Shown: piece after piece, positions 1 through 8,047 of the stretch
Numbering within the stretch: position 1 is the stretch's first letter
Layout of the letters: every line of letters starts with the position of its first letter
Assembly: GCA_947088345.1 (NCBI GenBank)
Contig: CAMUGE010000012.1
Coordinates: 1-58,822, forward strand
DNA length: 58,822 nt
From: an uncultured Roseburia sp.
Lineage (GTDB): Bacteria > Bacillota > Clostridia > Lachnospirales > Lachnospiraceae
Direction of reading: 5' to 3'
Notes under the pieces: model-generated
The model's input: the letters and a program-made list of their open reading frames with translations, nothing else
What the model was told of the DNA's origin: nothing
Database searches by the model: none
Program-made: the position numbers and the translations under genes

Positions 1-138
1 GGTTTTATGCGACCTGCAAGGTATTTATCTAATATTCAACTGTCAAACTCCCGAGTAGTAGCATGCGGAACAAATGCATTAAAAGCAGATATGAAAACGG
101 AACTGTCTGCACCATCCAAAAAAGTAAAGGCAAAATAG
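1..138 (+). CDS. C-terminal 45 residues of an unrecognised protein (cut by window edge)
   Basis: Frame 1 is open from the first base to a TAG at 136-138. The 45 residues end in a lysine-rich tail (SAPSKKVKAK). I do not recognise the family. Support for it being real: the frame is open to the edge, and the stop is followed within 20 bp by strong inverted repeats before the next promoter, as expected at a gene end. It could also be a chance open frame, since 45 codons is short. Confidence 0.35.
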   Translation, partial: GFMRPARYLSNIQLSNSRVVACGTNALKADMKTELSAPSKKVKAK

Positions 139-157
139 ACCGTTTTGATACAAAGCC

Positions 158-211
158 GGGCCGGAGGAAATATTTCTTCCGGCCCGCTTCCTATTATAAA
201 TAGGAAGCGGG
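158..211 (+). repeat. Two overlapping, mutually exclusive hairpins downstream of the first gene
   Basis: The first inverted repeat has arms GGGCCGGAGGAAA (158-170) and TTTCTTCCGGCCC (173-185), with one G-T pair. The second is perfect: CCCGCTTCCTATT (183-195) and AATAGGAAGCGGG (199-211) around a 3-nt loop. They share CCC at 183-185, so an RNA can form only one completely. Neither has a clear U-tract. They probably end or protect the upstream transcript. Confidence 0.6.
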
Positions 212-254
212 TGGAAATTCAAAAAAGAAATCAATGAAAAAATACTTTTTTTAG

Positions 255-294
255 TTTTCAAAACGGGAATAGTCTGTTATAATAAACGTATAAT
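255..294 (+). promoter_or_regulatory. Probable sigma-A promoter for the asp23-nusB operon
   Basis: TTTTCA at 255-260, 17 bp, then TATAAT at 278-283. A second perfect TATAAT lies at 289-294. The asp23 start follows at 317, after an AGGAGG at 302-307. Confidence 0.6.
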
Positions 295-316
295 ATCACT
301 TAGGAGGCAATTAGCA

Positions 317-694
317 ATGGGTGAGGACAGAAAAACATTTAAAATAAAGGATGGTAATTTAGGAGAAGTGAAGATTGCAGATGAAGTAGTCGCCATTATC
401 GCAGGACTTGCAGCAACGGAAGTCGAGGGCGTAGGCTCTATGGCGGGCAACATTACAAACGAGCTGGTAAGTAAGCTGGGAATGAAAAATCTCTCGAAAG
501 GTGTGCGCGTTGAAGTACTTGACGGAATTGTCAATGTGGAAGTTGCGCTCAATATTGCATACGGTTATGCAATTCCTGCGGTATCCGCGAAAGTGCAGGA
601 GCGGATTAAGAGCGCAATTGAAAATATGACCGGACTGGAAGTATCTATTGTAAACATCCGTATCGCAAGTGTAGACATGGGCAGCAGTAAATGA
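317..694 (+). CDS. Asp23/Gls24 family envelope stress protein
   Basis: This is a 125-residue cytosolic protein of the Asp23/Gls24 (DUF322) family. Its core shows the family pattern: an EVVAIIAGLAATEVEGVGSM segment, then KGVRVEVLDGIVNVEVALNI and a C-terminal NIRIASVDM strand. Family members associate with the membrane or envelope and are linked to alkaline or cell-wall stress; the molecular activity is not settled. The start is fixed by AGGAGG about 9 bases upstream. It is the first gene of the run leading into nusB, the usual clostridial order. A terminator-like hairpin at 715-744 should reduce read-through into nusB. Confidence 0.9.
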   Translation: MGEDRKTFKIKDGNLGEVKIADEVVAIIAGLAATEVEGVGSMAGNITNELVSKLGMKNLSKGVRVEVLDGIVNVEVALNIAYGYAIPAVSAKVQERIKSAIENMTGLEVSIVNIRIASVDMGSSK

Positions 695-714
695 TGAGCG
701 ACTGGTAAAATCAT

Positions 715-744
715 AAAGGGTGTCGGGTGGACATCCTTTTTTTT
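715..744 (+). terminator. Intrinsic terminator or attenuator between asp23 and nusB
   Basis: A stem of about 10 bp forms between AAAGGGTGTC (715-724) and GACATCCTTT (730-739), with one G-T pair and a 5-nt loop. The T run at 737-744 completes it. Since nusB lacks an obvious promoter of its own here, this is probably partial termination inside the operon. Confidence 0.65.
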
Positions 745-795
745 ACCTTGCAAAACCAGTTTACAAAAAAGCAGCGTGAGAGGAAATTTGAAAAG

Positions 796-1191
796 ATGAC
801 CAGAAGGGAATTGAGAGAACAGGTATTTAAAGTATTGTTTGGCGTAGAGTTTCACGATGCGTCGGAATTTTTATCCCAGATTCATACATACGGGGAGACG
901 GAGCAGGCGTGGGATTTTGCGGACGGCGCCTATATTGCAGAAAAGTGCAAAAATATTGCCGAACATCTGGCGCAGATTGACGATGCCATTAACAGCGCTT
1001 CCAGAGGATGGAAGACAAACCGTATGGGAAAAGTGGAGCTGACGTTGCTGCGGCTTGCTGTCTATGAGATGCGTTACGAGGAGGATATTCCGGTGAAAGT
1101 TGCAATCAATGAGGCTGTTGAACTGGCAAAAAAATACGGGACAGAAGATTCCTCGTCCTTTGTCAACGGAGTACTGGGAAAACTGGCATGA
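796..1191 (+). CDS. nusB: Transcription antitermination factor NusB
   Basis: NusB (131 residues, the family's normal length) binds boxA RNA together with S10 (NusE) and supports rRNA antitermination. The N-terminus TRRELREQVFKVLFG and the C-terminal AINEAVELAKKYGTEDSSSF are characteristic. The frame is open further upstream to 727, but ATG 796 matches the family N-terminus and has GAGAGG about 12 bases before it; the extra residues would read back through the terminator stem. The stop overlaps the xseA start as ATGA. Confidence 0.95.
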   Translation: MTRRELREQVFKVLFGVEFHDASEFLSQIHTYGETEQAWDFADGAYIAEKCKNIAEHLAQIDDAINSASRGWKTNRMGKVELTLLRLAVYEMRYEEDIPVKVAINEAVELAKKYGTEDSSSFVNGVLGKLA

Positions 1192-2465
1192 ATAAGAGCG
1201 TATATACTGTCACACAGGTCAATTCCTACATCAAAAACATGTTCGATATGGACTTTATGATGAACCGCATCAGCGTAAAAGGCGAGGTGTCCAATTGCAA
1301 ATATCATACGTCGGGTCATATTTATTTTACGCTAAAGGATCAGGGCGGCGTGCTGAATGCGGTGATGTTTTCGAAATACAGAAACGGTCTTTCGTTTCGA
1401 ATGCAGGAAGGCGATCAGGTGGTTGTTGCAGGATCGGTATCGATCTATGAAAAGGACGGGCGTTACCAGCTCTATGCGAAAGAAATTGAGCAGGCCGGCA
1501 GGGGCAATCTCTATGCGAAATTTCTTGCACTAAAGCAGGAACTCGAAGAAATGGGAATGTTTGCGGATGAATATAAGAAACCGATTCCGGCCTATGCGAC
1601 TACGGTCGGTATTGTAACAGCACAGACAGGCGCTGCGATATGGGATATCCGCAATATTTCACAGAGACGCAATCCTTATGTGCAGCTGATCCTCTATCCG
1701 GCTCTGGTGCAGGGGAACGGGGCGAAAGAGAGTATCGTAAACGGAATACGTGCGCTGGACCAGTATGGAGTTGACGTGATCATAGTCGGGAGGGGAGGCG
1801 GTTCGATCGAAGATTTGTGGGCGTTTAATGAAGAGGTTGTTGCGCGCGCAATTTTTGAATGTGAAACGCCGGTCATCTCGGCAGTCGGACACCAGACCGA
1901 TTTTACCATTGCAGATTTTGTGGCGGATTTGCGAGCCCCGACGCCGTCTGCTGCTGCAGAGCTTGCAGTATTTGATCTGCGGGAAGTAAAGATAATGCTA
2001 TACCGCAGTTTAAAAAGACTGGAAAACGGTTTTATGCAAAGTTTTACAGGCGCTAAGATCAGGCTGTTGAACAACAAAAGGCATCTTTCTTTGCTAAATC
2101 CGAAAACCCGGCTGACAGAGAGCAGAAAATATACGGCAGCTCTCTGTGAAAAGCTAAATGACAGGATGGAAGCCGTTTTTACAGAAAAATGCCACAGACT
2201 TGCGCTTCTGTCGGGTCAGCTTGAGGGGCTTTCACCGGCAAAGAAATTAAGTCAGGGGTACGCGTTTGTGACGGATGCTGCCGGGGCGGCGGTAACAGAC
2301 GCGCAGAATGTGGCAGCTTCGGATCAGATTTATATTCATCTGGCAAACGGATTGCTGAAAGCTGAGGTAAAGGAGGTTTCGATTGGGCAAAGAGAATCGG
2401 GAAGCGGCACAGGAGAACGTGCAGACGCTGGAACAGAAATTTGTAGAAATAGAACAGATTATTGA
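1188..2465 (+). CDS. xseA: Exodeoxyribonuclease VII large subunit
   Basis: Catalytic subunit of exonuclease VII, which degrades single-stranded DNA from both ends together with XseB. The 425 residues contain an N-terminal OB fold (about 10-100), then the catalytic domain with VGIVTAQTGAAIWDI, DVIIVGRGGGSIEDLWAFNE and ISAVGHQTDFTIADFVADLR. A coiled region follows, for XseB binding. The start overlaps the nusB stop. The last 28 codons overlap xseB in another frame. VTAQTG replaces the commoner ITSPTG, probably neutral. Confidence 0.96.
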   Translation: MNKSVYTVTQVNSYIKNMFDMDFMMNRISVKGEVSNCKYHTSGHIYFTLKDQGGVLNAVMFSKYRNGLSFRMQEGDQVVVAGSVSIYEKDGRYQLYAKEIEQAGRGNLYAKFLALKQELEEMGMFADEYKKPIPAYATTVGIVTAQTGAAIWDIRNISQRRNPYVQLILYPALVQGNGAKESIVNGIRALDQYGVDVIIVGRGGGSIEDLWAFNEEVVARAIFECETPVISAVGHQTDFTIADFVADLRAPTPSAAAELAVFDLREVKIMLYRSLKRLENGFMQSFTGAKIRLLNNKRHLSLLNPKTRLTESRKYTAALCEKLNDRMEAVFTEKCHRLALLSGQLEGLSPAKKLSQGYAFVTDAAGAAVTDAQNVAASDQIYIHLANGLLKAEVKEVSIGQRESGSGTGERADAGTEICRNRTDY

Positions 2466-2625
2466 GAAAATGGAAATGCCGGAGGTTTCCCTGGAAGAGT
2501 CGTTTGCCCTGTATCAGCAGGGAATCGCGCAGATTAAATCGTGCAGCCAAATGCTTGACATGGTGGAAAAAAAGATGCAGACGCTATGCGACGACGGCAG
2601 TACGGAGGATTTTATAACATCATAA
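2383..2625 (+). CDS. xseB: Exodeoxyribonuclease VII small subunit
   Basis: This is an 80-residue helical subunit of exonuclease VII. The family signature is visible as FVEIEQIIEKMEMPEVSLEE followed by SFALYQQGIAQIKSCSQML. The start is TTG at 2383: AGGAGG at 2371-2376 lies six bases upstream and no in-frame ATG precedes the conserved region. The gene overlaps the end of xseA by 83 bp, which suggests coupled translation of the two subunits. Confidence 0.93.
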   Translation: MGKENREAAQENVQTLEQKFVEIEQIIEKMEMPEVSLEESFALYQQGIAQIKSCSQMLDMVEKKMQTLCDDGSTEDFITS

Positions 2626-2672
2626 AATGCCCTGTGCGCTGAGTATGGCGCTTAGGCGGAACAGGAAAAGAA

Positions 2673-3563
2673 ATGGATATCAGAGAAGAAATCAAAAAAC
2701 GTGTAGTTGAGACAGAAAAGATTATAGACAGTTTCCTGCCGAAAGAGGAGGGACTGCAAAAGCAGATTATGGAAGCGATGAATTACAGTGTGCGCGCCGG
2801 GGGAAAACGTCTTCGTCCAATCCTGATGTTTGAGACTTACCGTCTCTTTGGCGGGAAATCCAAAGTCATTGAGCCGTTTATGGCGGCAATTGAGATGATA
2901 CATACGTATTCTCTTGTACATGACGATCTGCCTGCAATGGACAATGACGAATACCGCAGAGGGAAAAAGACGACACATGCGGTATTCGGGGAGGCAATGG
3001 GGATACTGGCCGGGGACGCGCTGTTAAACTATGCATTTGAGACGGCATCCCAGGCGTTTGACCTGGAACCTGAAAATATTAAAGTCGGAAAAGCTATGCA
3101 GATTCTGGCTAAAAAAGCCGGTATTTATGGTATGGTCGGCGGACAGACTGTTGACATTCTCGCTGAAAACGATAATGAGATGACAGAGGAGAAACTTCAT
3201 TTTATTTATCACTTAAAGACAGGCGCGCTGATTGAGAGCGCGATGTTAATCGGCGCGGTTTTGGCCGGAGCAACAAAGAACGAACAGAAATTGATGGAAA
3301 AGGCGGCGTCTTCGGTTGGACTAGCATTTCAGATTCAGGACGATATTCTGGATGTGACAAGTACGACGGAGGTGCTTGGAAAACCGGTTGGAAGTGATGA
3401 GAAGAACAACAAGACTACGTATGTAACATTTGCAGGTCTTGAAAAAGCAAAAAATGATGTCAGCCGGCTGACAGAGCTTGCAGTATCCGATATGGATTCG
3501 CTTGTTGTCAAAAACGAATTTTTAACGGAGCTGTTAAAGTATCTGATCAGCCGTGAAAAATAG
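2673..3563 (+). CDS. ispA: Polyprenyl (farnesyl/geranyl) diphosphate synthase
   Basis: Class I trans-prenyltransferase that condenses IPP with allylic diphosphates, giving farnesyl diphosphate for undecaprenyl and quinone precursors. The first aspartate-rich motif is DDLPAMDND (about residue 84) and the second is QDDILD (about 223). GGKRLRP near residue 43 and a KTGALIESAMLIGA segment also fit. Its 296 residues are normal for bacterial FPP synthase. It lies between xseB and dxs, the usual order. Whether the product is FPP or GGPP cannot be read with confidence. Confidence 0.93.
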   Translation: MDIREEIKKRVVETEKIIDSFLPKEEGLQKQIMEAMNYSVRAGGKRLRPILMFETYRLFGGKSKVIEPFMAAIEMIHTYSLVHDDLPAMDNDEYRRGKKTTHAVFGEAMGILAGDALLNYAFETASQAFDLEPENIKVGKAMQILAKKAGIYGMVGGQTVDILAENDNEMTEEKLHFIYHLKTGALIESAMLIGAVLAGATKNEQKLMEKAASSVGLAFQIQDDILDVTSTTEVLGKPVGSDEKNNKTTYVTFAGLEKAKNDVSRLTELAVSDMDSLVVKNEFLTELLKYLISREK

Positions 3564-3606
3564 AAGCCAAAATGCAGGGGTGTTCGGTGTGGATAGCGAA
3601 AACAGA

Positions 3607-5478
3607 ATGATATTGGAGCAAATAAAAAAAGAAAATGATATCAAATCATTGCAGGAAGAAGAATTAAGACAGCTTGCGGATGAGATACGCGATTTTCTGA
3701 TTCAGAAAATATCTGTTACGGGAGGCCATCTGGCATCCAATCTGGGTGTCGTGGAGCTGACTATGGCGCTTCATCTGTTTTTGGATCTGCCGAAAGATAA
3801 ACTGATCTGGGACGTCGGGCACCAGTCCTATACGCATAAAATATTGACAGGCAGGCGGGACGGGTTTGAAGGACTGCGAAAATATGGGGGGATGAGCGGT
3901 TTCCCAAAGCGTAAGGAGAGCGACTGTGACTGTTTTGATACCGGGCACAGTTCAACCTCTATTTCGGCGGGCCTTGGCTATGCGCTTTCCCGGGAGATTT
4001 CGGGGGAGGACTTTAAGGTTGTCTCGGTTATAGGCGACGGAGCGCTGACCGGGGGGATGGCATTTGAAGCGCTCAATAACGCTGCGCGATTAAAAACGAA
4101 TTTTATTATTGTATTAAATGACAATAATATGTCCATTTCCGAGAATGTAGGAGGTCTGTCGGCCTATCTTTCCGGATTTCGCACAGCCGATGCCTATCAG
4201 AGTCTGAAATTGGGCGTGATGAATTCTTTAAATAAAATCCCGGTATACGGCGATAAAATGGTCAATCGTATACGCCGTACGAAGAGCAGCATCAAACAGC
4301 TGTTTGTACCGGGGATGTTGTTTGAACAGATGGGGATTGTATATCTTGGACCTGTTGACGGGGCCGATATCAGAGGAATCCATAAATTGCTGCGTGAGGC
4401 GTCAAAGATTGACGGACCGGTTATGGTGCATGTGATGACGCATAAAGGAGCCGGTTACCCTCCGGCGGAGCGCCATCCGGCACGTTTTCACGGTACAGAG
4501 CCGTTTGAGATTGAAACGGGTCTTCCGCTTCATCCCCGCACTAAGGCGAACTATACCGATATTTTTTCTACTGTAATGAGGAAACTTGGGGACAGGGATG
4601 AAAAAGTAGTTGCGATTACTGCGGCAATGACGGATGGGACAGGATTGAAGCGTTTCCACAATATGTTTCCGGAGCGCTTTTTTGACGTTGGAATCGCGGA
4701 AGCTCATGCGGTGACGTTTGCGGCTGGCCTTGCGGCAGCCGGCTTAAAACCGATTTTTGCCGTTTATTCTTCGTTTTTACAGCGCGCGTATGACCAGATT
4801 TTGCATGACGTATGTATTCAAAATCTGCATGTGGTATTTGCCATTGACAGGGCCGGGCTTGTCGGAAGCGACGGCGAGACACATCAGGGAATTTTTGATT
4901 TGTCTTACCTCTCTTCCATACCGAATATGACGGTTATGGCGCCAAAAAATAAATGGGAGCTTTCTGACATGATAAAATTTGCCGTCAATTTCTCAACGCC
5001 GATTGCGATAAGATATCCGCGCGGGGAGGCATATGACGGTTTAAAAGAGTACAGGCAGCCGATTGTATTGGGAAAGGGCGAGTGGATATACCGGGAGTCG
5101 GAGATTGCGCTGGTTGCGCTTGGCGCAATGGTAAAGACGGCGGAAAAAGTCTGTGAGGAATTAAAAAAAATGGGATATTCCTGTAGTCTGATTAACGCGC
5201 GTTTTGCAAAACCGCTTGATACGGAATTGCTTGATGAACTTACAAAACATCACAGGTTAGTAGTGACAATGGAAGAAAATGTAATTGACGGCGGGTTCGG
5301 CGAACATATTCTTGCTTATTATAATATGAAGAAAGAAATTCCGAAAGTCGTTACAATTGCCATTCCGGATGATTATGTGGAGCATGGAAATGTTGAGATT
5401 CTGCGCAGAGAAGTCGGAATTGACGAGAAGACGGTGCTGGAGCGGACGGTGGAAGCCTATCGAAAGATTGGGCAGTAA
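3607..5478 (+). CDS. dxs: 1-deoxy-D-xylulose-5-phosphate synthase
   Basis: Thiamine-diphosphate enzyme joining pyruvate and glyceraldehyde 3-phosphate in the first step of the MEP isoprenoid route; it also feeds thiamine and pyridoxal synthesis. Visible landmarks are WDVGHQSYTHKILTGR, the ThDP/Mg motif GDGALTGGMAFEALN, DRAGLVGSDGETHQGIFD and a C-terminal transketolase domain. ATG 3607 gives 623 residues and the expected N-terminus. The frame is open upstream to GTG 3553, and GTG 3589 has AGGGG about eight bases before it, so the true start may be 3589. It sits directly after ispA, putting two isoprenoid steps in one operon. Confidence 0.95.
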   Translation: MILEQIKKENDIKSLQEEELRQLADEIRDFLIQKISVTGGHLASNLGVVELTMALHLFLDLPKDKLIWDVGHQSYTHKILTGRRDGFEGLRKYGGMSGFPKRKESDCDCFDTGHSSTSISAGLGYALSREISGEDFKVVSVIGDGALTGGMAFEALNNAARLKTNFIIVLNDNNMSISENVGGLSAYLSGFRTADAYQSLKLGVMNSLNKIPVYGDKMVNRIRRTKSSIKQLFVPGMLFEQMGIVYLGPVDGADIRGIHKLLREASKIDGPVMVHVMTHKGAGYPPAERHPARFHGTEPFEIETGLPLHPRTKANYTDIFSTVMRKLGDRDEKVVAITAAMTDGTGLKRFHNMFPERFFDVGIAEAHAVTFAAGLAAAGLKPIFAVYSSFLQRAYDQILHDVCIQNLHVVFAIDRAGLVGSDGETHQGIFDLSYLSSIPNMTVMAPKNKWELSDMIKFAVNFSTPIAIRYPRGEAYDGLKEYRQPIVLGKGEWIYRESEIALVALGAMVKTAEKVCEELKKMGYSCSLINARFAKPLDTELLDELTKHHRLVVTMEENVIDGGFGEHILAYYNMKKEIPKVVTIAIPDDYVEHGNVEILRREVGIDEKTVLERTVEAYRKIGQ

Positions 5479-5513
5479 ATACGGCTGTCAGGAAAGAGAG
5501 GAATGAAAGTCCG

Positions 5514-6314
5514 GTGAAAGAGAGATTGGATGTATTGCTGGTAAACAAAGGACTTGCGCCATCCAGGGAGAAAGCAAAAGCAATGATTATGGAAGGGCAT
5601 GTATTTGTGGAAAATCAGCGGGAAGATAAAGCGGGCGCATCGTTCGACATAGATGCGGCAATTGAGATTAAAGGCAGTCCGCTAAAGTATGTCAGCCGGG
5701 GCGGTCTTAAACTTGAAAAAGCGCTTCAGAGGTTTTGTATTTCGCTTGATGAAAAAATCTGTATGGATATTGGCGCTTCCACAGGTGGTTTTACCGACTG
5801 TATGCTGCAAAGCGGAGCAAAAAAAGTCTATTCGGTTGATGTCGGTTATGGACAGTTTGCCTGGAAACTTCGCAATGACCCGCGTGTCGTCTGTATGGAG
5901 AAAACAAATATACGTTATCTGATGCCAGAGGAAATTGAAGATCAGCTGGATTTTGCATCTGTTGACGTGTCTTTTATATCGCTCACAAAAGTTTTGGGAC
6001 CGGCAAAAGCGCTGTTGAATGAACAGGGAGAAATTGTATGCCTGATTAAACCACAGTTTGAGGCTGGCAGGGAGAAAGTCGGAAAAAAAGGCGTAGTGAG
6101 AGAGAAATCCGTACATATAGAAGTGATAAAAACAGTACTTGAGTTTGCGGCAAAGACAGGGTTTTCAATTCAAAATCTGGATTATTCCCCGATCAAAGGG
6201 CCGGAGGGAAATATAGAATATCTGGCATATCTAAGGGCCGAAGCAGCGGGGGAGCAGGCAGGAGACGACTGCATTTACAATGTCGTGGAGGAGGCGCATG
6301 GAGAATTAGGCTGA
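5514..6314 (+). CDS. tlyA: TlyA family RNA methyltransferase / hemolysin-like protein
   Basis: The 266 residues combine an N-terminal S4 RNA-binding domain (RLDVLLVNKGLAPSREKAKA) with an FtsJ-type Rossmann methyltransferase. The SAM site is DIGASTGGFTDCML and SVDVGYGQ. Mycobacterial TlyA makes 2'-O-methylcytidine in 16S and 23S rRNA; the clostridial substrate is inferred from this. The start is GTG 5514, because the nearby ATG is out of frame. AGAGAGG at about 5496 is the likely ribosome site, somewhat distant. nadK follows after three bases. Confidence 0.9.
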   Translation: MKERLDVLLVNKGLAPSREKAKAMIMEGHVFVENQREDKAGASFDIDAAIEIKGSPLKYVSRGGLKLEKALQRFCISLDEKICMDIGASTGGFTDCMLQSGAKKVYSVDVGYGQFAWKLRNDPRVVCMEKTNIRYLMPEEIEDQLDFASVDVSFISLTKVLGPAKALLNEQGEIVCLIKPQFEAGREKVGKKGVVREKSVHIEVIKTVLEFAAKTGFSIQNLDYSPIKGPEGNIEYLAYLRAEAAGEQAGDDCIYNVVEEAHGELG

Positions 6315-6317
6315 ATT

Positions 6318-7172
6318 ATGAAACATTTTCTGATTATTACAAATTCTTTTAAGGATACCAACTTAAAGCTTACGGGTCAAATCTGCCGATATATTCGAAA
6401 AAAAGGAGGAAGCTGTTCCTATTACACGTGTAATGGAGAGGGTGAGGCCGCTCCTTGTGCAGACGAAATACCGCCGCATACACAGGGGGTCATTGTATTA
6501 GGCGGCGATGGGACGTTGATTCGTGCGGCAGACCATATGGTACATACGGGATTGCCGCTGGTCGGTGTGAATCTCGGTACGCTCGGTTATCTCTGCGAAT
6601 TGGAAGAAAATCAGGTATTTTGCGCTATCGACCTGTTATTTTCGGACTCATATACGGTGGAGGAGAGGATGATGCTGACCGGATGCGGCGTAAAAGACAA
6701 AACGGTGCTGCCATCTAAGATTGCATTTAATGATATTGTAATTCATCGGACAGGGGCGTTATCCATAGTCAATCTGATTGTTTGGGTTAACGGCGCATAT
6801 CTGCATACATTTCATGCCGATGGAGTGATTCTCTCGACGCCGACCGGTTCGACCGGTTATAATATGTCCGCAGGAGGGCCGATTGTTGATCCCAAAGCAA
6901 GTATGATTCTGATAACGCCGATTAATGCGCATAATTTAAATTCCAGAAGTATTGTAATTGGAGACGGCGATGAGGTTACGGTGGAACTCGGAAAGCGCCG
7001 CTCACAGAAAGACGAGACGGTGGAGGTCAGTTTTGACGGAGACAATTCCGTAAAATTAGAAGTGGGAGATCGTTTTATGATACGAAAAGCAAACGATACG
7101 ACAAAAATTCTAAAACTCGGCAGCAGGGGATTCCTTGAGATCCTGCGCGGAAAAATGGAGAACTACAGATAG
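6318..7172 (+). CDS. nadK: NAD kinase
   Basis: Phosphorylates NAD to NADP, using ATP or polyphosphate. The 284-residue protein shows the GGDGTLIRAADHM motif (about residues 57-69), NDIVIHRTG, and the second conserved block TPTGSTGYNMSAGGPIV. It sits between tlyA (3 bp) and argR, whose ATG directly follows the nadK stop, so the three are clearly co-translated. Note that a VTC-type polyphosphate polymerase is encoded further along; a link between them is only speculation. Confidence 0.95.
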   Translation: MKHFLIITNSFKDTNLKLTGQICRYIRKKGGSCSYYTCNGEGEAAPCADEIPPHTQGVIVLGGDGTLIRAADHMVHTGLPLVGVNLGTLGYLCELEENQVFCAIDLLFSDSYTVEERMMLTGCGVKDKTVLPSKIAFNDIVIHRTGALSIVNLIVWVNGAYLHTFHADGVILSTPTGSTGYNMSAGGPIVDPKASMILITPINAHNLNSRSIVIGDGDEVTVELGKRRSQKDETVEVSFDGDNSVKLEVGDRFMIRKANDTTKILKLGSRGFLEILRGKMENYR

Positions 7173-7643
7173 ATGAAATCAAAGCGGCAGTCCGAAATTT
7201 TGGCATTGATTGAAAAATATGATATTGAGACGCAGGGGGAGTTATCCAATTATCTTGAGCAGGCAGGCTTTCATGTGACGCAGGCTACGCTTTCGCGTGA
7301 TGTCAGGGAGATGAAACTGTCAAAAGTTCTGATGGACAATGGGCGGCAGAAATATGCGATTCTCACTGAACAGCCGGATTCAGACGTGATTTCTGATATG
7401 TCGGAAAAATATAAAAGGATTTTTCGGGATGGTTTTCTTTCCGTAGATATGGCGCAGAATATTCTGGTTGTGCGGACGCATTCCGGTATGGCGATGGCTG
7501 TCGCTGCGGCGCTTGACGCATTGAAAATGCAGGAAATTGTAGGTTGTATAGCAGGAGACGATACGATTATGTGTGCGATAAGGAGTACAGAGGAGACGAA
7601 AAAGCTGATGCATAAACTGCGCGGGATCGTAAACCAGGTTTAG
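7173..7643 (+). CDS. argR: Arginine repressor ArgR/AhrC
   Basis: Arginine-responsive hexameric repressor or activator of arginine metabolism, 156 residues. The N-terminal winged helix includes TQATLSRDVREMKLSKV. The C-terminal oligomerisation domain carries GCIAGDDTIMCAIR, whose paired aspartates bind arginine. The ATG abuts the nadK stop. Placement between nadK and recN is conserved in Firmicutes. Downstream there is no gene for about 400 bp, so this probably closes the operon. Confidence 0.95.
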   Translation: MKSKRQSEILALIEKYDIETQGELSNYLEQAGFHVTQATLSRDVREMKLSKVLMDNGRQKYAILTEQPDSDVISDMSEKYKRIFRDGFLSVDMAQNILVVRTHSGMAMAVAAALDALKMQEIVGCIAGDDTIMCAIRSTEETKKLMHKLRGIVNQV

Positions 7644-7656
7644 TGTTATAGAGCGA

Positions 7657-7943
7657 GAAAAGTACTTCTACGGCTCAAGCCTGAGGGAAAATCGTGAAAA
7701 GTACTAAGTTTCACGCCCCAAAACGCAAAAAACAGGCGTTTTTCATCTTGATTTGAGATTGGGCGAAGCAGAGTCATGTTGGTTCGTGTGAGAAGTACTT
7801 CTAATTACTCGCAGCAAAGGCGCTAACACGAAACAGGTTCGCGCGCGAAGAAGTTCTAAGACTCACACTGAGAAATGCCTGAAAAACGGCATTTTTCATC
7901 TTGATTTGAGTTGCGGCAGAGCCGCGACATGTTGGTTTGTGTG
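7657..7943 (+). repeat. Two tandem non-coding repeat units with conserved hairpins (argR-recN gap)
   Basis: Unit 1 is about 7657-7790 and unit 2 about 7791-7943. Each has, in order: AAGTACTTCTA (7660 and 7793); an AAGTnCTAAGnnTCAC segment (7699 and 7852); a hairpin; TTTTTCATCTTGATTTGAG (7739-7757 and 7892-7910); and CATGTTGGTTyGTGTGA. The hairpins differ in sequence but both pair: AAAACGC/GCGTTTT in unit 1 and AAATGCC/GGCATTT in unit 2, each followed by a T run. Unit 1 also has CGTGAAA/TTTCACG (7693-7715). Unit 2 has the palindrome TTCGCGCGCGAA (7838-7849). The hairpins may serve as argR terminators. No ORF of note is present. Confidence 0.75.
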
Positions 7944-7976
7944 AAAATAAATGCATCAATGGTTTGCTATAAATGG

Positions 7977-8047
7977 TTTGGCACGAAGTCGTTTATGCGC
8001 ATAAGGCGAATGTGAACTGCGTTCGCTATGCAGAAATGGGGAATTTT
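7977..8047 (+). promoter_or_regulatory. Dispersed leader element, copy 1 (recN)
   Basis: AAGTCGTTTATGCGCATAAGGC (7986-8007, given here as AAGTCGTTTATG then CGCATAAGGC) matches the cspA leader at 20 of 22 positions with one indel. The segment CAGAAATGGGGAATTTTATG (8031-8050) also has a counterpart there and includes the recN ribosome site and ATG. A 12-bp palindrome TTATGCGCATAA lies at 7993-8004. Relative to the cspA copy there is an extra block of roughly 20 bp (8008-8030). Confidence 0.7.

Noticed and set aside
8014-8024. GAAC-TGC-GTTC resembling a LexA/DinR box before recN
   Set aside because: The spacer is three bases where the Firmicute LexA box needs four, and it lies inside the extra block of the leader element.
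7973-8047. N-terminal extension of RecN from the upstream ATG
   Set aside because: The added 25 residues are not family sequence and would be read from the non-coding leader element; ATG 8048 has a good ribosome site.
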